From Hydrogenophaga sp. (GTDB lineage Bacteria > Pseudomonadota > Gammaproteobacteria > Burkholderiales > Burkholderiaceae_C): a stretch of 64,000 nt of DNA. A program made the position numbers and the translations under genes. Of this stretch, positions 34,811-45,527 are shown piece by piece. Position 1 is the first letter of the stretch; each line of letters opens with the position of its first letter. Where the stretch lies: assembly GCF_030651625.1 (NCBI RefSeq), contig NZ_JAUSCF010000002.1:62001-126000 (forward strand). The letters run 5' to 3'. Below the pieces are notes generated by a model that made no database searches, was not told the origin of the DNA, and saw only the letters and a program-made list of their open reading frames with translations.

Positions 34811-35943
34811 GGACCCTCCTTGACATGTGAAGCAGTGCCTGCGGTGCTGCCGATCGCAGCGGGCGCCGGTGCGCGGACCGTGGTGGGAGCACCCGTGAAC
34901 CTCAACCGGTAGTTGATCAAGGTGTCACAAGCCAGCAGTGTGAACAGCAGCAAGCCCTGGAAAACCCCGGTGATCGACTTGGGCAAACCCAGGCGCGACT
35001 GCGCCAGTTCGCCACCGATGTAGAACATGCTCATGAGCAAGGCCGAGAACACAATGCCCACCGGGTGAAGCCGGCCCACAAAAGCCACGATGATGGCGGC
35101 GAAACCATAGCCAACCGGGATGTGGGGCGTGAGCTGCCCCACGGGGCCGGCCACCTCCAGAGCACCCGCCAGCCCGGCCGCACCACCGGAGGTGAGCAGC
35201 GCCAGCCACAAGGCCTTTCGCGACGAAAAGCCCGCGTAGCGCGCCGCCGCCGGTGCCAGGCCGCCCACCTGCTGCGCATAGCCCGAGTAGGTGCGGAACA
35301 GAAAGATCCAGACCGCCACCACACCCGCCAGGGCCAGCAGCAGTCCGATGTTCACCCGCAAACCGGTCATCAGCCTGGGCATCTGCGCGGCGGACTCGAA
35401 GGTCTTGCTCTGCGGGAAGTTGAAGCCAGCCGGGTCTTTCCAGGGGCCGTAGACCAGGTAGTTCAGCACCTGGATGCCCACGTACACCAGCATCAGGCTG
35501 ACCAGGATTTCGTTGGCGTTGAAGCGGTCGCGCAACAGCGCCGTGATGCCCGCCCAGAACATGCCCCCCAGCACACCGGCCAGCAGCACCAGCACAAAGA
35601 ATGCGCTGCCGCTGGACTTGTCGGCCATGAGGGCCACACCCGCCGCACACACCGCGCCGATGACAAACTGACCCTCCGCACCAATGTTCCACACGTTCGA
35701 GCGGAAACACACCGCCAGCCCCAGCGCGATGATCAGCAGCGGCGTGGCCTTGACCAGCAGTTCGGAGATGGCGCGCACGTTCCTGACAGGTTCCCAGAAG
35801 AACACCTGCAGGCCGCGCACGGGGTCCTTGCCCAGCACAATGAACAGCAGAACACCCAATGCCACTGTGACAGTCAGTGCCAGCAAGGGCGAGGCCAGGC
35901 CCCAGGCTTTGGAGGGTTGCGGTCGGACTTCAAGCCGCAGCAT
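34807..35943 (-). CDS. ABC transporter permease (BMP-type, first permease)
   Basis: A 378-residue membrane protein. ATG 35943 gives MLRLEVRPQPS and overlaps the ATPase end by 14 bases. Typical permease stretches are CFRSNVWNIGAEGQFVIGAVCAAG, NEILVSLMLVYVGIQVLNYLVYGPWKDP and GFSSRKALWLALLTSGGAAGLAGALEVAGPVGQL. The YGPWKDP region is diagnostic for the larger permease of BMP-type nucleoside transporters. The hydrophilic C-terminal tail is Ala/Pro/Thr-rich. The downstream permease overlaps by 4 bases, so the operon is tightly coupled. Confidence 0.92.
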   Translation of the reverse strand: MLRLEVRPQPSKAWGLASPLLALTVTVALGVLLFIVLGKDPVRGLQVFFWEPVRNVRAISELLVKATPLLIIALGLAVCFRSNVWNIGAEGQFVIGAVCAAGVALMADKSSGSAFFVLVLLAGVLGGMFWAGITALLRDRFNANEILVSLMLVYVGIQVLNYLVYGPWKDPAGFNFPQSKTFESAAQMPRLMTGLRVNIGLLLALAGVVAVWIFLFRTYSGYAQQVGGLAPAAARYAGFSSRKALWLALLTSGGAAGLAGALEVAGPVGQLTPHIPVGYGFAAIIVAFVGRLHPVGIVFSALLMSMFYIGGELAQSRLGLPKSITGVFQGLLLFTLLACDTLINYRLRFTGAPTTVRAPAPAAIGSTAGTASHVKEGP

Positions 35944-37468
35944 GTTCGCTCTCTTTCTGATGCGTACCTGAGCCATCCCACAGACCCGACATCCACTCAC
36001 CGATGCGTTCGATGGTTGCCTCCGCCCGGTCCAGGCTGGGCGACAGGCGGCCCTTGGCGATCACATGCAGGCGGTCGCTGATTTCGAACAGCTCGTCGAG
36101 CTCTTCACTGACCACGAGCACCGCGCAACCCGCGTCGCGCAGCGCCAGGATCTCACCCCGGATCTGGGCCGCCGCCCCCACATCCACGCCCCAGGTGGGC
36201 TGACTGACGATGAGCAATTTCGGCTTGGCTTCGATCTCGCGGCCCACGATGAATTTCTGCAGGTTGCCACCAGACAGCGACTTGGCCGCTGCGTCCGGCC
36301 CGTTGGCCTTGACGTTGTAGCGCCGGATGATGTCGGCCGCCTGTGCACGGAGTGCACCCAGCCGCAACCAGCCGCCCTGCCCCACCGCGTCGCGCCGGGT
36401 CAGCAGCAGGTTGTGCGCCAGTGAAAGCGTGGGCACCGCACCACGACCCAGGCGCTCTTCGGGCACGAAGTGCAGCCCCAGTGCGCGGCGGCGGCCCGGG
36501 CTCAGTCGCGCGGCATCCTGACCCGCCACGCGGATGCTGCCAGCGGGGGCGCGAATGTCTTCGCCTGAAAGGCAGACCATCAGTTCGCCCTGCCCGTTGC
36601 CAGACACACCCGCAATGCCCACCACCTCGCCGGCACGCACCGTGAGGGCGATGTCACTCAGGTGGGTGCCGAACGGATCAGCACTCTGCAGGCTCAGCCC
36701 GCTCACCGCCAGCACGTTCGCCCCAGCGTGCAAGGCCCGCACGTCGAGCGCCGGCGGCTCGGCACCAATCATCAGGCGCGAAAGAGAGGCGTTGCTTTCC
36801 TGCCGGGGGTCGCACACCCCGGTGACCATGCCACCGCGCAACACGGTGCAGGCGGTGCACAGCTCGCGGATCTCGTGCAGCTTGTGGCTGATGTAGAGGA
36901 TGCTGCAACCCTCGGACGCCAGCTTTTTCAGCACCACGAAAAGCTTCTCCACTGCCTGCGGTGTGAGCACCGAAGTGGGTTCGTCCAGAATCAGCAACTG
37001 CGGATTGGTCAGCAGCGAACGGATGATCTCCACCCGCTGCATCTCGCCCACGCTGAGCGTGTGCACCGGCCGCGCGGGGTCGATGTCCAGCCCATACTCG
37101 GCCGCCTTGGCAGTGATGCTGGCACTCACCTCGGGCAGCGACAGCGACTTGTCCAGCCCCAGCCAAACGTTCTCGGCCACGCTGAGCGTGTCGAACAGGC
37201 TGAAATGCTGAAACACCATGCTGATGCCCAGCGCACGCGCTTCCTGCGGGTTGCGCACCTGCACCTGCCGGCCATTGAACATCACCGAGCCTTCGTCGGG
37301 TTTGATCGAACCGTAGATGACCTTCATCAGGGTCGATTTGCCGGCACCGTTTTCACCCAGCACGGCATGGATTTCACCCGGCGCCACGGTCAGCGACACC
37401 TCGCTGTTGGCTACCACGCCGGGATAGCGCTTGGTGATGCCGGTGAGTTGGAGACGGGGGGTCGTCAA
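35930..37468 (-). CDS. ABC transporter ATP-binding protein (BMP-type, double ATPase)
   Basis: A 512-residue protein with two fused nucleotide-binding domains, as in ribose/nucleoside transporters. First domain: Walker A GENGAGKSTLM, signature LSVGEMQRVEI, Walker B LLILDEPTSVLTP. Second domain: GVSGNGQGELM in place of a canonical Walker A, signature LSGGNLQKFIVGREI, and PKLLIVSQPTWGVDVG. The degenerate second site is usual for this subfamily. It is the first transporter gene, 20 bases after the LysR-type gene on the same strand. Confidence 0.95.
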   Translation of the reverse strand: MTTPRLQLTGITKRYPGVVANSEVSLTVAPGEIHAVLGENGAGKSTLMKVIYGSIKPDEGSVMFNGRQVQVRNPQEARALGISMVFQHFSLFDTLSVAENVWLGLDKSLSLPEVSASITAKAAEYGLDIDPARPVHTLSVGEMQRVEIIRSLLTNPQLLILDEPTSVLTPQAVEKLFVVLKKLASEGCSILYISHKLHEIRELCTACTVLRGGMVTGVCDPRQESNASLSRLMIGAEPPALDVRALHAGANVLAVSGLSLQSADPFGTHLSDIALTVRAGEVVGIAGVSGNGQGELMVCLSGEDIRAPAGSIRVAGQDAARLSPGRRRALGLHFVPEERLGRGAVPTLSLAHNLLLTRRDAVGQGGWLRLGALRAQAADIIRRYNVKANGPDAAAKSLSGGNLQKFIVGREIEAKPKLLIVSQPTWGVDVGAAAQIRGEILALRDAGCAVLVVSEELDELFEISDRLHVIAKGRLSPSLDRAEATIERIGEWMSGLWDGSGTHQKESEHAAA

Positions 37469-37488
37469 GGCGGTGTCCTTTTTTTGTT

Positions 37489-38421
37489 TCAGGCCAGCTC
37501 TGCTTCAGGCCGCCGCAAAGACGCCGCCACGCTCTTGATCTGCTCGCGCAACCAGCGCGCCGCATTGGACGAATGGGTGCGTTCGTGCCAGAGCTGGTAA
37601 TACATCATGCGGGGAAACGGCACCGGGCAAGGCAGGATCTGCACCGGCAGGCTGCCCACAAAGCGTTCGCAATACTGGCGCCCGGTGGTGAGCACCAGCA
37701 GGCTGCCGGCCACCATGGCGGGAATCAAGCCGAAATGCGGGCAGCGGGCGGTGATGTTGCGCACCAATCCCTGAGCGGCCAGGTGGTCGTCGATAAACCC
37801 GCGCGCACCGGGGTGGGTGGGCGTGGGAGCGATGTGCTCTGCCGCCAGCCAGGCCTCCACGTCCCAGCCGCGCCGCGCCGCCGGGTGCTGGGTGGACACC
37901 AGACACACCACCTCGTCGCCGAACAGCCGGCCCAGGTGCAGGTCGTCGGGTGGCTTGGGCCAGTTGCCCACCACCACGTCCACATCGCCCTGGGCCAGAT
38001 GGTTGCGGTAGTCGGAATCACGCGACAGGGGGTGGATGTCGATCGGGCAATGGGGTGCCAGCGTCTTGATCTGCACCACCAGCTGCGGCAGGAACAACGG
38101 GTCGAGGTAATCGCTGGCGGCCAGGCTGAAACTGTGCTGGGCGGTGGGCGGGTCAAAACTGCGGGCGTCCGAGAACAGCACTTCGGCACTGCGCAGGATG
38201 TCTGCGGCCGGCTCGATCATGCGCAAGCCAGCCACGGTGGGCACCATGCCGGCGCCCGAACGCACCAAAAGAGGGTCTCCGGCCAGCTCGCGCAGGCGCT
38301 TGAGCGACGCACTGACCGCCGGCTGGTACATGCCCAGCCGCAATGCCGCACGCGAAACACTGCGCTCGGTGAGCACCGTGTGCAGCACGCGGATCAGGTG
38401 CAGGTCAATCTTGTCGAACAT
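37489..38421 (-). CDS. LysR-family regulator of the purine region
   Basis: A LysR-type regulator of about 310 residues. The helix-turn-helix reads FDKIDLHLIRVLHTVLTERSVSRAALRLGMYQPAVSASLKRLRE; the effector domain includes DVDVVVGNWPKPPDDLHLGRLF and MVAGSLLVLTTGR. The start is uncertain among three closely spaced ATG codons (38436, 38427, 38421). It is divergent from xdhA and first in line with the ABC transporter genes, so it likely controls both purine import and xanthine oxidation. The effector is unknown; xanthine or urate would be reasonable guesses. Confidence 0.9.
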   Translation of the reverse strand: MFDKIDLHLIRVLHTVLTERSVSRAALRLGMYQPAVSASLKRLRELAGDPLLVRSGAGMVPTVAGLRMIEPAADILRSAEVLFSDARSFDPPTAQHSFSLAASDYLDPLFLPQLVVQIKTLAPHCPIDIHPLSRDSDYRNHLAQGDVDVVVGNWPKPPDDLHLGRLFGDEVVCLVSTQHPAARRGWDVEAWLAAEHIAPTPTHPGARGFIDDHLAAQGLVRNITARCPHFGLIPAMVAGSLLVLTTGRQYCERFVGSLPVQILPCPVPFPRMMYYQLWHERTHSSNAARWLREQIKSVAASLRRPEAELA

Positions 38422-38479
38422 CGACATGTATTTCATACCCGGCGACTATGCGTGAGGATGGTGGTTTTGGCATTCTGAC

Positions 38480-38498
38480 CATACGGCTGAGCATATGT
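38480..38498. promoter_or_regulatory. Candidate LysR-type operator upstream of xdhA
   Basis: The lysR-xdhA divergent region contains CATACGGCTGAGCATATG, an imperfect palindrome with ATA/TAT ends and a GCTGAGC core, the T-N11-A arrangement bound by LysR-type proteins. It lies about 35-50 bases before the xdhA start. Confidence 0.45.
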
Positions 38499-38530
38499 TG
38501 TGCCATGGGGTAAACGCTATGCTGGCGCGC

Positions 38531-40236
<1,706 letters not shown>

Positions 40237-40240
<4 letters not shown>

Positions 40241-42621
40241 ACGCACGAGACCAGAAGGCAGACGCCGACACGCCGATGGTGATTTCGTCCCGGGCAGATG
40301 CAGTGGCAGAACCCGATACCGCCCCCGCCTCTCCGACAAGCCCAGCGCGAGCAGAGCCCGCCGCCGGCGTCTCGCGCTTTCACGAAAGCGCCCGCGCCCA
40401 GGTGGCCGGCGCCGCCACCTACATCGACGACATTCCCGAAGTGCGCGGTACGCTGCACGCCGCACCCGTGTGCTCGCCCGTGGCCCATGGCGTGCTCAAA
40501 GGGATGGACGCCAGCGCGGCGCTGGCACTGCCCGGCGTGCGCGGCTTCGTGAGCGCGGTCGACATCCCGGGCGACACCCTGCTGGCCGCCTTTGCGCACG
40601 ACGAGCCGGTGTTCGCACAAGACACGGTGCAGTTCCTGGGCCAGGTCGGCGGGCTCATTCTGGCGGACGACGTGATGACCGCGCGCCGCGCCGCGCGTCT
40701 GGTGAAGTGGGACATCGACGCACTGGAGCCGGTGCTCAGCGTGCACGAGGCTCACGCGCTGGAAAGCTATGTGTTGCCGCCGGTGCATGTGAAGCGCGGC
40801 GATGCGAAAGCTGCGCTCAATCGCGCGCCCCGCACGCTGGAGGGCACCTTTGAAGTGGGCGGCCAGGAACACTTCTACCTGGAAGGCCAGGTGGCCTACG
40901 TGCTGCCGCTGGAGCAGAAACAGTGGTGGGTGTACAGCAGCACACAGCACCCGGGCGAAGTGCAGCACTGGGTCTCGCATGCGCTGGGCTTGCACAACAA
41001 CGCAGTGACGGTGGAATGCCGGCGCATGGGCGGTGGCTTCGGCGGCAAGGAAACACAGGCCGGCCATCTGGCTGTGTGGGCAGCCATTGCGGCCAACAAG
41101 CTCAAGTGCCCAGTGAAGCTGCGGTTGGACCGCGACGACGACTTCATGGTCACCGGCAAGCGCCACCCCTTTGCCTACCACTACCGCGCAGGCTTTGACG
41201 ACACCGGTCTGCTCTGCGGGCTGGAACTGGAGATGCTCGCCAACTGCGGCTTCAGCGCCGATCTTTCCGGCCCCGTGGCCGACCGCGCCATCTTCCACGC
41301 CGACAACGCCTACTTCCTGGAAGACGTGGCGATCAGCTCCTACCGCTGCAAGACGAACACGCAAAGCCACACCGCGTTCCGTGGTTTTGGCGGGCCGCAG
41401 GGTGTGATCGTGATCGAACGCATCCTGAGTGACATCGCTCTCACGCTGGGCCTGGACCCGCTGGATGTGAGGCTGCGCAATCTGTACGGCATTGAAAGCC
41501 GCAACACCACCCACTACCAGATGAAGGTGGAGGACAACATCCTCGAACCCCTGATGACGCAACTGGCGCTCACCAGCGGTTACCGCGAACGCCGCGAGCA
41601 GATCGCCGCGTGGAACGCCCAAAGCCCCGTCATCAAAAAAGGCATTGCACTGACACCGGTGAAGTTCGGCATCAGCTTCACCGCCACACTGTTCAACCAG
41701 GCCGGCGCACTGGTGCACGTGTACACCGACGGCAGCGTGCAGGTGAACCACGGTGGCACCGAGATGGGCCAGGGGCTGAACACCAAGGTGGCGGCCATCG
41801 TGGCCGACGAGCTGGGTGTGCCCTTCGAGCGCGTGCTCAGCACCGCCGCTGACACCAGCAAGGTGCCCAACGCCAGCGCCACCGCCGCCAGCAGCGGAAC
41901 CGACCTGAACGGCCGTGCGGCACAGTTCGCCGCGCGCAACGTGCGCGACAACCTGGCCGCGTTTGTGTCCGGACTGGACGGCTGCGGCGCGGGTGCGGTG
42001 AGGTTCGAAGGCGGCCAGGTCATCACACCCTCGACCACCCGCCAGTTCGAGGATGTCGTGAGCGCAGCCTACGCCAACCGCATCCAGCTCTGGAGCGACG
42101 GCTTCTACCGCACACCCAAGATCCACTACGACAAGACCACCCTCACTGGCCGGCCGTTCTACTATTTCGCCTACGGCGCGGCAGTCAGTGAGGTGGCCAT
42201 CGACACCCTCACCGGCGAGAGTCGCGTGCTCAAGGTCGACATCCTCCACGACGTGGGCCGCAGCATCAACCCGGCCATCGACATCGGGCAAATTGAAGGT
42301 GGCTTCGTTCAGGGCATGGGCTGGCTCACCATCGAGCAACTGGTGTGGACCGACAAAGGCAAGCTGGCCACCCACGCCCCCAGCACCTACAAGATCCCCG
42401 CCACCGGCGACATTCCCGAGCATTTCAAGGTCGAACTCTGGCCCGAAGCCAACCGGGAAGACAACGTGCACGGCAGCAAGGCCGTGGGCGAGCCGCCGTT
42501 CATGCTGGCCATCAGTGTGTTCGAGGCGCTGCGCGACGCGGTGGCACAGGCTGGTGGAAAACCTGAAAGCATGAACGCACCGGGCACGGCGGAAGAGGTC
42601 TTGCGGGCTGTGTGTGGCTGA
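40237..42621 (+). CDS. xdhB: Xanthine dehydrogenase molybdenum subunit XdhB
   Basis: A 794-residue molybdopterin subunit that hydroxylates hypoxanthine and xanthine to urate. Features: VSRFHESARAQVAGAATYIDDIPE at the start of the catalytic part, ECRRMGGGFGGKE, TAFRGFGGPQG, VNHGGTEMGQGLNTK, and the C-terminal VGEPPFMLA with the catalytic glutamate. An extra, low-complexity N-terminus (about 45 residues) precedes the conserved core. It starts inside the xdhA stop. The usual maturation gene xdhC does not follow; a convergent TetR gene does. A decayed second copy of its 3' end lies at 45528-46059. Confidence 0.97.
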
Positions 42622-42631
42622 GGCTCCGCTG

Positions 42632-42653
42632 CAGTCGCCCGATCAGGCGACTG
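42632..42653. terminator. Hairpin between convergent xdhB and TetR genes
   Basis: A perfect 8-bp stem, CAGTCGCC at 42632-42639 opposite GGCGACTG at 42646-42653, has a 6-base loop overlapping the TetR stop codon in the 21-base convergent gap. U-tracts are absent, so activity is uncertain. Confidence 0.4.
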
Positions 42654-43320
42654 GAGGCGCTGCCTGTGGCCGGGCACCAGCGGCGAAGAAGCGGGCGATG
42701 TCATCGATGTCGCGCCCGTCGTGCCAGTCGGCCTGCGGTGCCAGCACGAGTCGGCCGAGCAGATAGCCCAGATTGACCGACAGGAACAGCCTGGCCAGCG
42801 TGTCGGGCGGACAAGCCGCCTGCACGCCTCCGTTGCGCTGCAGGCCCGCGAACAGGTCGACCAGCGGCTGCCACACGGCTGTGCGCCATTGCGCTTCGAA
42901 GTCGGCCCGCAGTTGTTCGTCGCGCAGCAGCTCCATCAACAGCAGCCGGGTCAACTCTGGCTGCCCCTCCAGCGCCGCGCGGCGGCTTTGCAGCAAGTGG
43001 GTGTGCCAGGCAACGAGATCGCCGGGATCGCGCTGAATCGCAGTGCGCAGGGCGGCGAGCGACACCGGGGCCAGGTGCGGCAGCACCGCCTCGGCGATCA
43101 CTGCGCGCACCAGCCCCTCCTTGGAGCCAAAGTGTTTGAACAGCGTGCGCTCGGTGGTGGCGGCTGCGGCGGCAATCTCGCGGGTGGTGGTGTGTCCGAC
43201 GCCCTGCCCTGCGAAGAGTCGCGCAGCGGCCCACAACAAATCGCGGTGCTTGCGCTCGCTGCGGGTGGACGGCGGGGCGGACGGGTCGGTGGACGAAGGG
43301 GTGGATTCGGGCTGGGACAT
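42643..43320 (-). CDS. TetR/AcrR-family repressor of the PhlG-like gene
   Basis: A 225-residue regulator. After a Ser/Pro/Thr-rich start (MSQPESTPSST) comes a TetR helix-turn-helix: DLLWAAARLFAGQGVGHTTTREIAAAAATTERTLFKHFGSKEGLVRAVI. The rest is a helical ligand domain ending LGYLLGRLVLAPQADWHDGRDIDDIARFF. ATG 43320 is the first after the divergent promoter region; a longer open frame exists but overlaps the neighbour. It is divergent from the PhlG-like hydrolase across 93 bases containing paired TATAGCG elements, which points to local repression. Confidence 0.88.
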   Translation of the reverse strand: MSQPESTPSSTDPSAPPSTRSERKHRDLLWAAARLFAGQGVGHTTTREIAAAAATTERTLFKHFGSKEGLVRAVIAEAVLPHLAPVSLAALRTAIQRDPGDLVAWHTHLLQSRRAALEGQPELTRLLLMELLRDEQLRADFEAQWRTAVWQPLVDLFAGLQRNGGVQAACPPDTLARLFLSVNLGYLLGRLVLAPQADWHDGRDIDDIARFFAAGARPQAAPPVA

Positions 43321-43345
43321 GGCGGGCGTGGGATTGGTGGGAAAA

Positions 43346-43398
43346 GTATAGCGTTCGCTTGACTTTTTCAAAAACTTTTGTATAGTACTCGCTATACA
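43346..43398 (+). promoter_or_regulatory. Sigma-70 promoter with TetR operator over the -10 box
   Basis: A near-consensus promoter for the PhlG-like gene: TTGACT at 43359-43364, 16-base spacer, TATAGT at 43381-43386. The perfect inverted repeat TGTATAG (43379-43385)/CTATACA (43392-43398) overlaps the -10 box, and another TATAGCG lies upstream at about 43348-43354 in opposite orientation to CGCTATA at 43390-43396. Repressor binding would block polymerase directly. Confidence 0.8.
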
Positions 43399-43413
43399 TT
43401 GATTGGAGCGACC

Positions 43414-44109
43414 ATGCTGACTGCCACCGCCCTGCACTGGAATCAAACCCCTCACACCTACCCCGCGTCGCACCCGCAACCGCCCAAGCCCCTGGCACTG
43501 CCCTGGGCTCTGAAACCCATGGGCAGTGCCGATTTCGGCGTGGACACCCTGCCGGACGGCCGCACCCGGTACTGGATCCGCCACGACGTCGTCCATGGCG
43601 TGACACCTCGCATGCTGGCTTGGTGGTTCGCGAACCTGGAGGGCGATATCGAGATCGAGGGTCAGCGCTACAACCGCTACCGTGTGTGGCACCCCTACGA
43701 CCATGTGCACGCCAGCTATGCCCAGCGCCTGCCCGACGGCAGCGTGGGCCCTGGCGCGGTGATCCGCCTGCGCGAATACATCGGCGCCAACCGGCGCTAT
43801 CTGGTGAACATCCACACCCGCATCGAAAAGCTCGACGAAGAGGGCTACATCCACAATCCCATGGTGCACGGCATCGGTGGCCTGGCGCGCATGGAATACC
43901 GCTTCACGCGCGTGCCTGGCGGCACGCTGTACGAGAACTGCCTGATCTTTGGACACGCCTCGCCATGGTTTCGCGTCGCACGTCCATTGGTGGCGGCACT
44001 CGCGTTCCCGCAAGGCAAAGGTGAGGCCTGGCTGCGCCACAACATCGAAGAGGTCGGGGCGCTGGAGCATTTTCTGCCTGGGCTGTATCACGCGCACAAC
44101 ATGGCCTGA
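43414..44109 (+). CDS. 2,4-diacetylphloroglucinol hydrolase (PhlG)-like hydrolase
   Basis: A 231-residue protein with GGAG before the ATG. It matches the layout of PhlG, a zinc-dependent C-C bond hydrolase with a Bet v 1-like fold: HDVVHGVTPRMLAWWFANLEG, YRVWHPYDHVH, and the C-terminal LRHNIEEVGALEHFLPGLY. In PhlG zinc ligands include a C-terminal H-X3-E, and here H209 and E213 have that spacing; the histidines around 93-99 and E121 are candidates for the others. The natural substrate is probably another acylated aromatic or ketone. Regulated by the divergent TetR gene. Confidence 0.7.
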   Translation: MLTATALHWNQTPHTYPASHPQPPKPLALPWALKPMGSADFGVDTLPDGRTRYWIRHDVVHGVTPRMLAWWFANLEGDIEIEGQRYNRYRVWHPYDHVHASYAQRLPDGSVGPGAVIRLREYIGANRRYLVNIHTRIEKLDEEGYIHNPMVHGIGGLARMEYRFTRVPGGTLYENCLIFGHASPWFRVARPLVAALAFPQGKGEAWLRHNIEEVGALEHFLPGLYHAHNMA

Positions 44110-44212
44110 GCGGCCGTTCGGAACGTCGGACCAGGCGGCTGTGCCTGGCCCGAAGTGGAAACCAGTACCGCAAGCAAGCGCGGTGGGCATGGCGTGGCAC
44201 CACGCCACATCC

Positions 44213-45310
44213 TCAAGGCTTGATCGCCACCTTCAGCACCCCATCGCGCTGGTTCGCGAACAGCTCGTACGCAGCCACGATGTCGTCGAGTTTGAACTGG
44301 TGCGTAACCATCAGGCCCAGGTCGATGCGGCCCGATGCCACCACGTTCATCAGTCGGCGCATGCGCTCCTTGCCGCCCGGGCACAGCGCGGTGACGATGC
44401 GGTGGTCGCCCAGTCCGGCGGCGAAGGCGCCCAGCGGAATGGTGAGGTCGCTCGAATACACGCCCAGGCTGGACAGGGTGCCGCCGGGTTTGAGCACCCG
44501 CAGCGCGGACTCGAATGTGGACTGCAATCCCAGCGCTTCGATGGACGAGTCCACGCCGCGCCCGCCGGTGATCTTCATGATCTCGTCCACCACGTCGCAG
44601 TGGTTGAAGTTGAGCGTGAGGTCGGCACCCATCTTCTTCGCGATGTCCAGGCGGTGGTCGTTGCCGTCCACCGCGATGATGGTGGAGGCGCCCAGCAGGC
44701 GCGCGCCCGCCGTGGCGCACAGGCCGATGGGGCCTTGTGCAAACACCACCACGGTGTCGCCGATGCGGATGCCGGCGTTCTCCGCGCCCTTGAAGCCGGT
44801 GGACATGATGTCGGGGCACATCAGCACCTGCTCGTCGGTCAGGCCGTCGGGGATGGGCGCGAGGTTGGCCTGCGCATCGGGCACCAGCACGTACTCGGCC
44901 TGGGTGCCGTCGATCAGGTTGCCGAAGCGCCAGCCCGCCGTGGCCTTGAAGCCGTGGCAACCGCACAGGCCCTGGGGAATCAGGTAGCTGCCGTCCTGCG
45001 AGGGCGCGCCGTCCTGCGCCGCGTACGAATTGAAGTTGGGGCAGATGGCGCCGGCGATCACGCGCTGGCCTTCGGTGTAGCCCATCACGGCGCTGCCCAG
45101 TTTTTCGATCACGCCCACCGGCTCATGGCCCACGGTCAGGCCCTGGGCCACCGGGTACTCGCCCTTGAGGATGTGCACGTCAGTGCCGCAGATGGTGGTG
45201 GTGGTGATGCGCATCAGGGCGTCGTTGGGCCCCACATCGGGGATGGGCTTGTCCACCACCTCGATGCGGTTTTTTTCGACAAAGACGGCTGCTTTCATCA
45301 TGGTGGCCAT
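44213..45310 (-). CDS. Zinc-dependent alcohol dehydrogenase (MDR superfamily)
   Basis: A 365-residue medium-chain dehydrogenase. ATG 45310 is preceded by AGGAG; the frame is open upstream but unsupported. Features: ITTTTICGTDVHIL with the catalytic zinc cysteine, VGHEPVGVIEKLG with the conserved GHE, the nucleotide-binding VVVFAQGPIGLCATAGARLLGA, and VVDEIMKITGGRGVDSSIEALG. The structural-zinc four-cysteine lobe is replaced by an unusual CPNFNSYAAQDGAPSQDGSYLIPQGLCGCHGF loop. It resembles secondary-alcohol dehydrogenases; the substrate is not certain. It converges on the PhlG-like gene with a CCAGGC/GCCTGG hairpin between them. Confidence 0.9.
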   Translation of the reverse strand: MATMMKAAVFVEKNRIEVVDKPIPDVGPNDALMRITTTTICGTDVHILKGEYPVAQGLTVGHEPVGVIEKLGSAVMGYTEGQRVIAGAICPNFNSYAAQDGAPSQDGSYLIPQGLCGCHGFKATAGWRFGNLIDGTQAEYVLVPDAQANLAPIPDGLTDEQVLMCPDIMSTGFKGAENAGIRIGDTVVVFAQGPIGLCATAGARLLGASTIIAVDGNDHRLDIAKKMGADLTLNFNHCDVVDEIMKITGGRGVDSSIEALGLQSTFESALRVLKPGGTLSSLGVYSSDLTIPLGAFAAGLGDHRIVTALCPGGKERMRRLMNVVASGRIDLGLMVTHQFKLDDIVAAYELFANQRDGVLKVAIKP

Positions 45311-45527
45311 GGGAACTCCTGAAGGGTGGGATGGCGGGGCGGGTGGTATCTGGCTGGCCTTGTGCAGGCCACCCGCTGCACCGCTGCTGCACGCCGAGCC
45401 CAGAAAACACCCAAAGGGGTAGCTTGGGCGGGATGGGCCCTGCCATCTGTGCGCCAGCGCCCGGACGGCCGCCCGGCGATGCGATTCAGTGCGCCCAGGC
45501 GGTGCTCGTGGCCTTACCCCGCGATGA

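Noticed and set aside
43321..44208. Longer N-terminus for the TetR gene reaching 44208
   Set aside because: It would cover the whole PhlG-like gene in antisense. ATG 43320 gives the normal TetR length and leaves the divergent promoter free.
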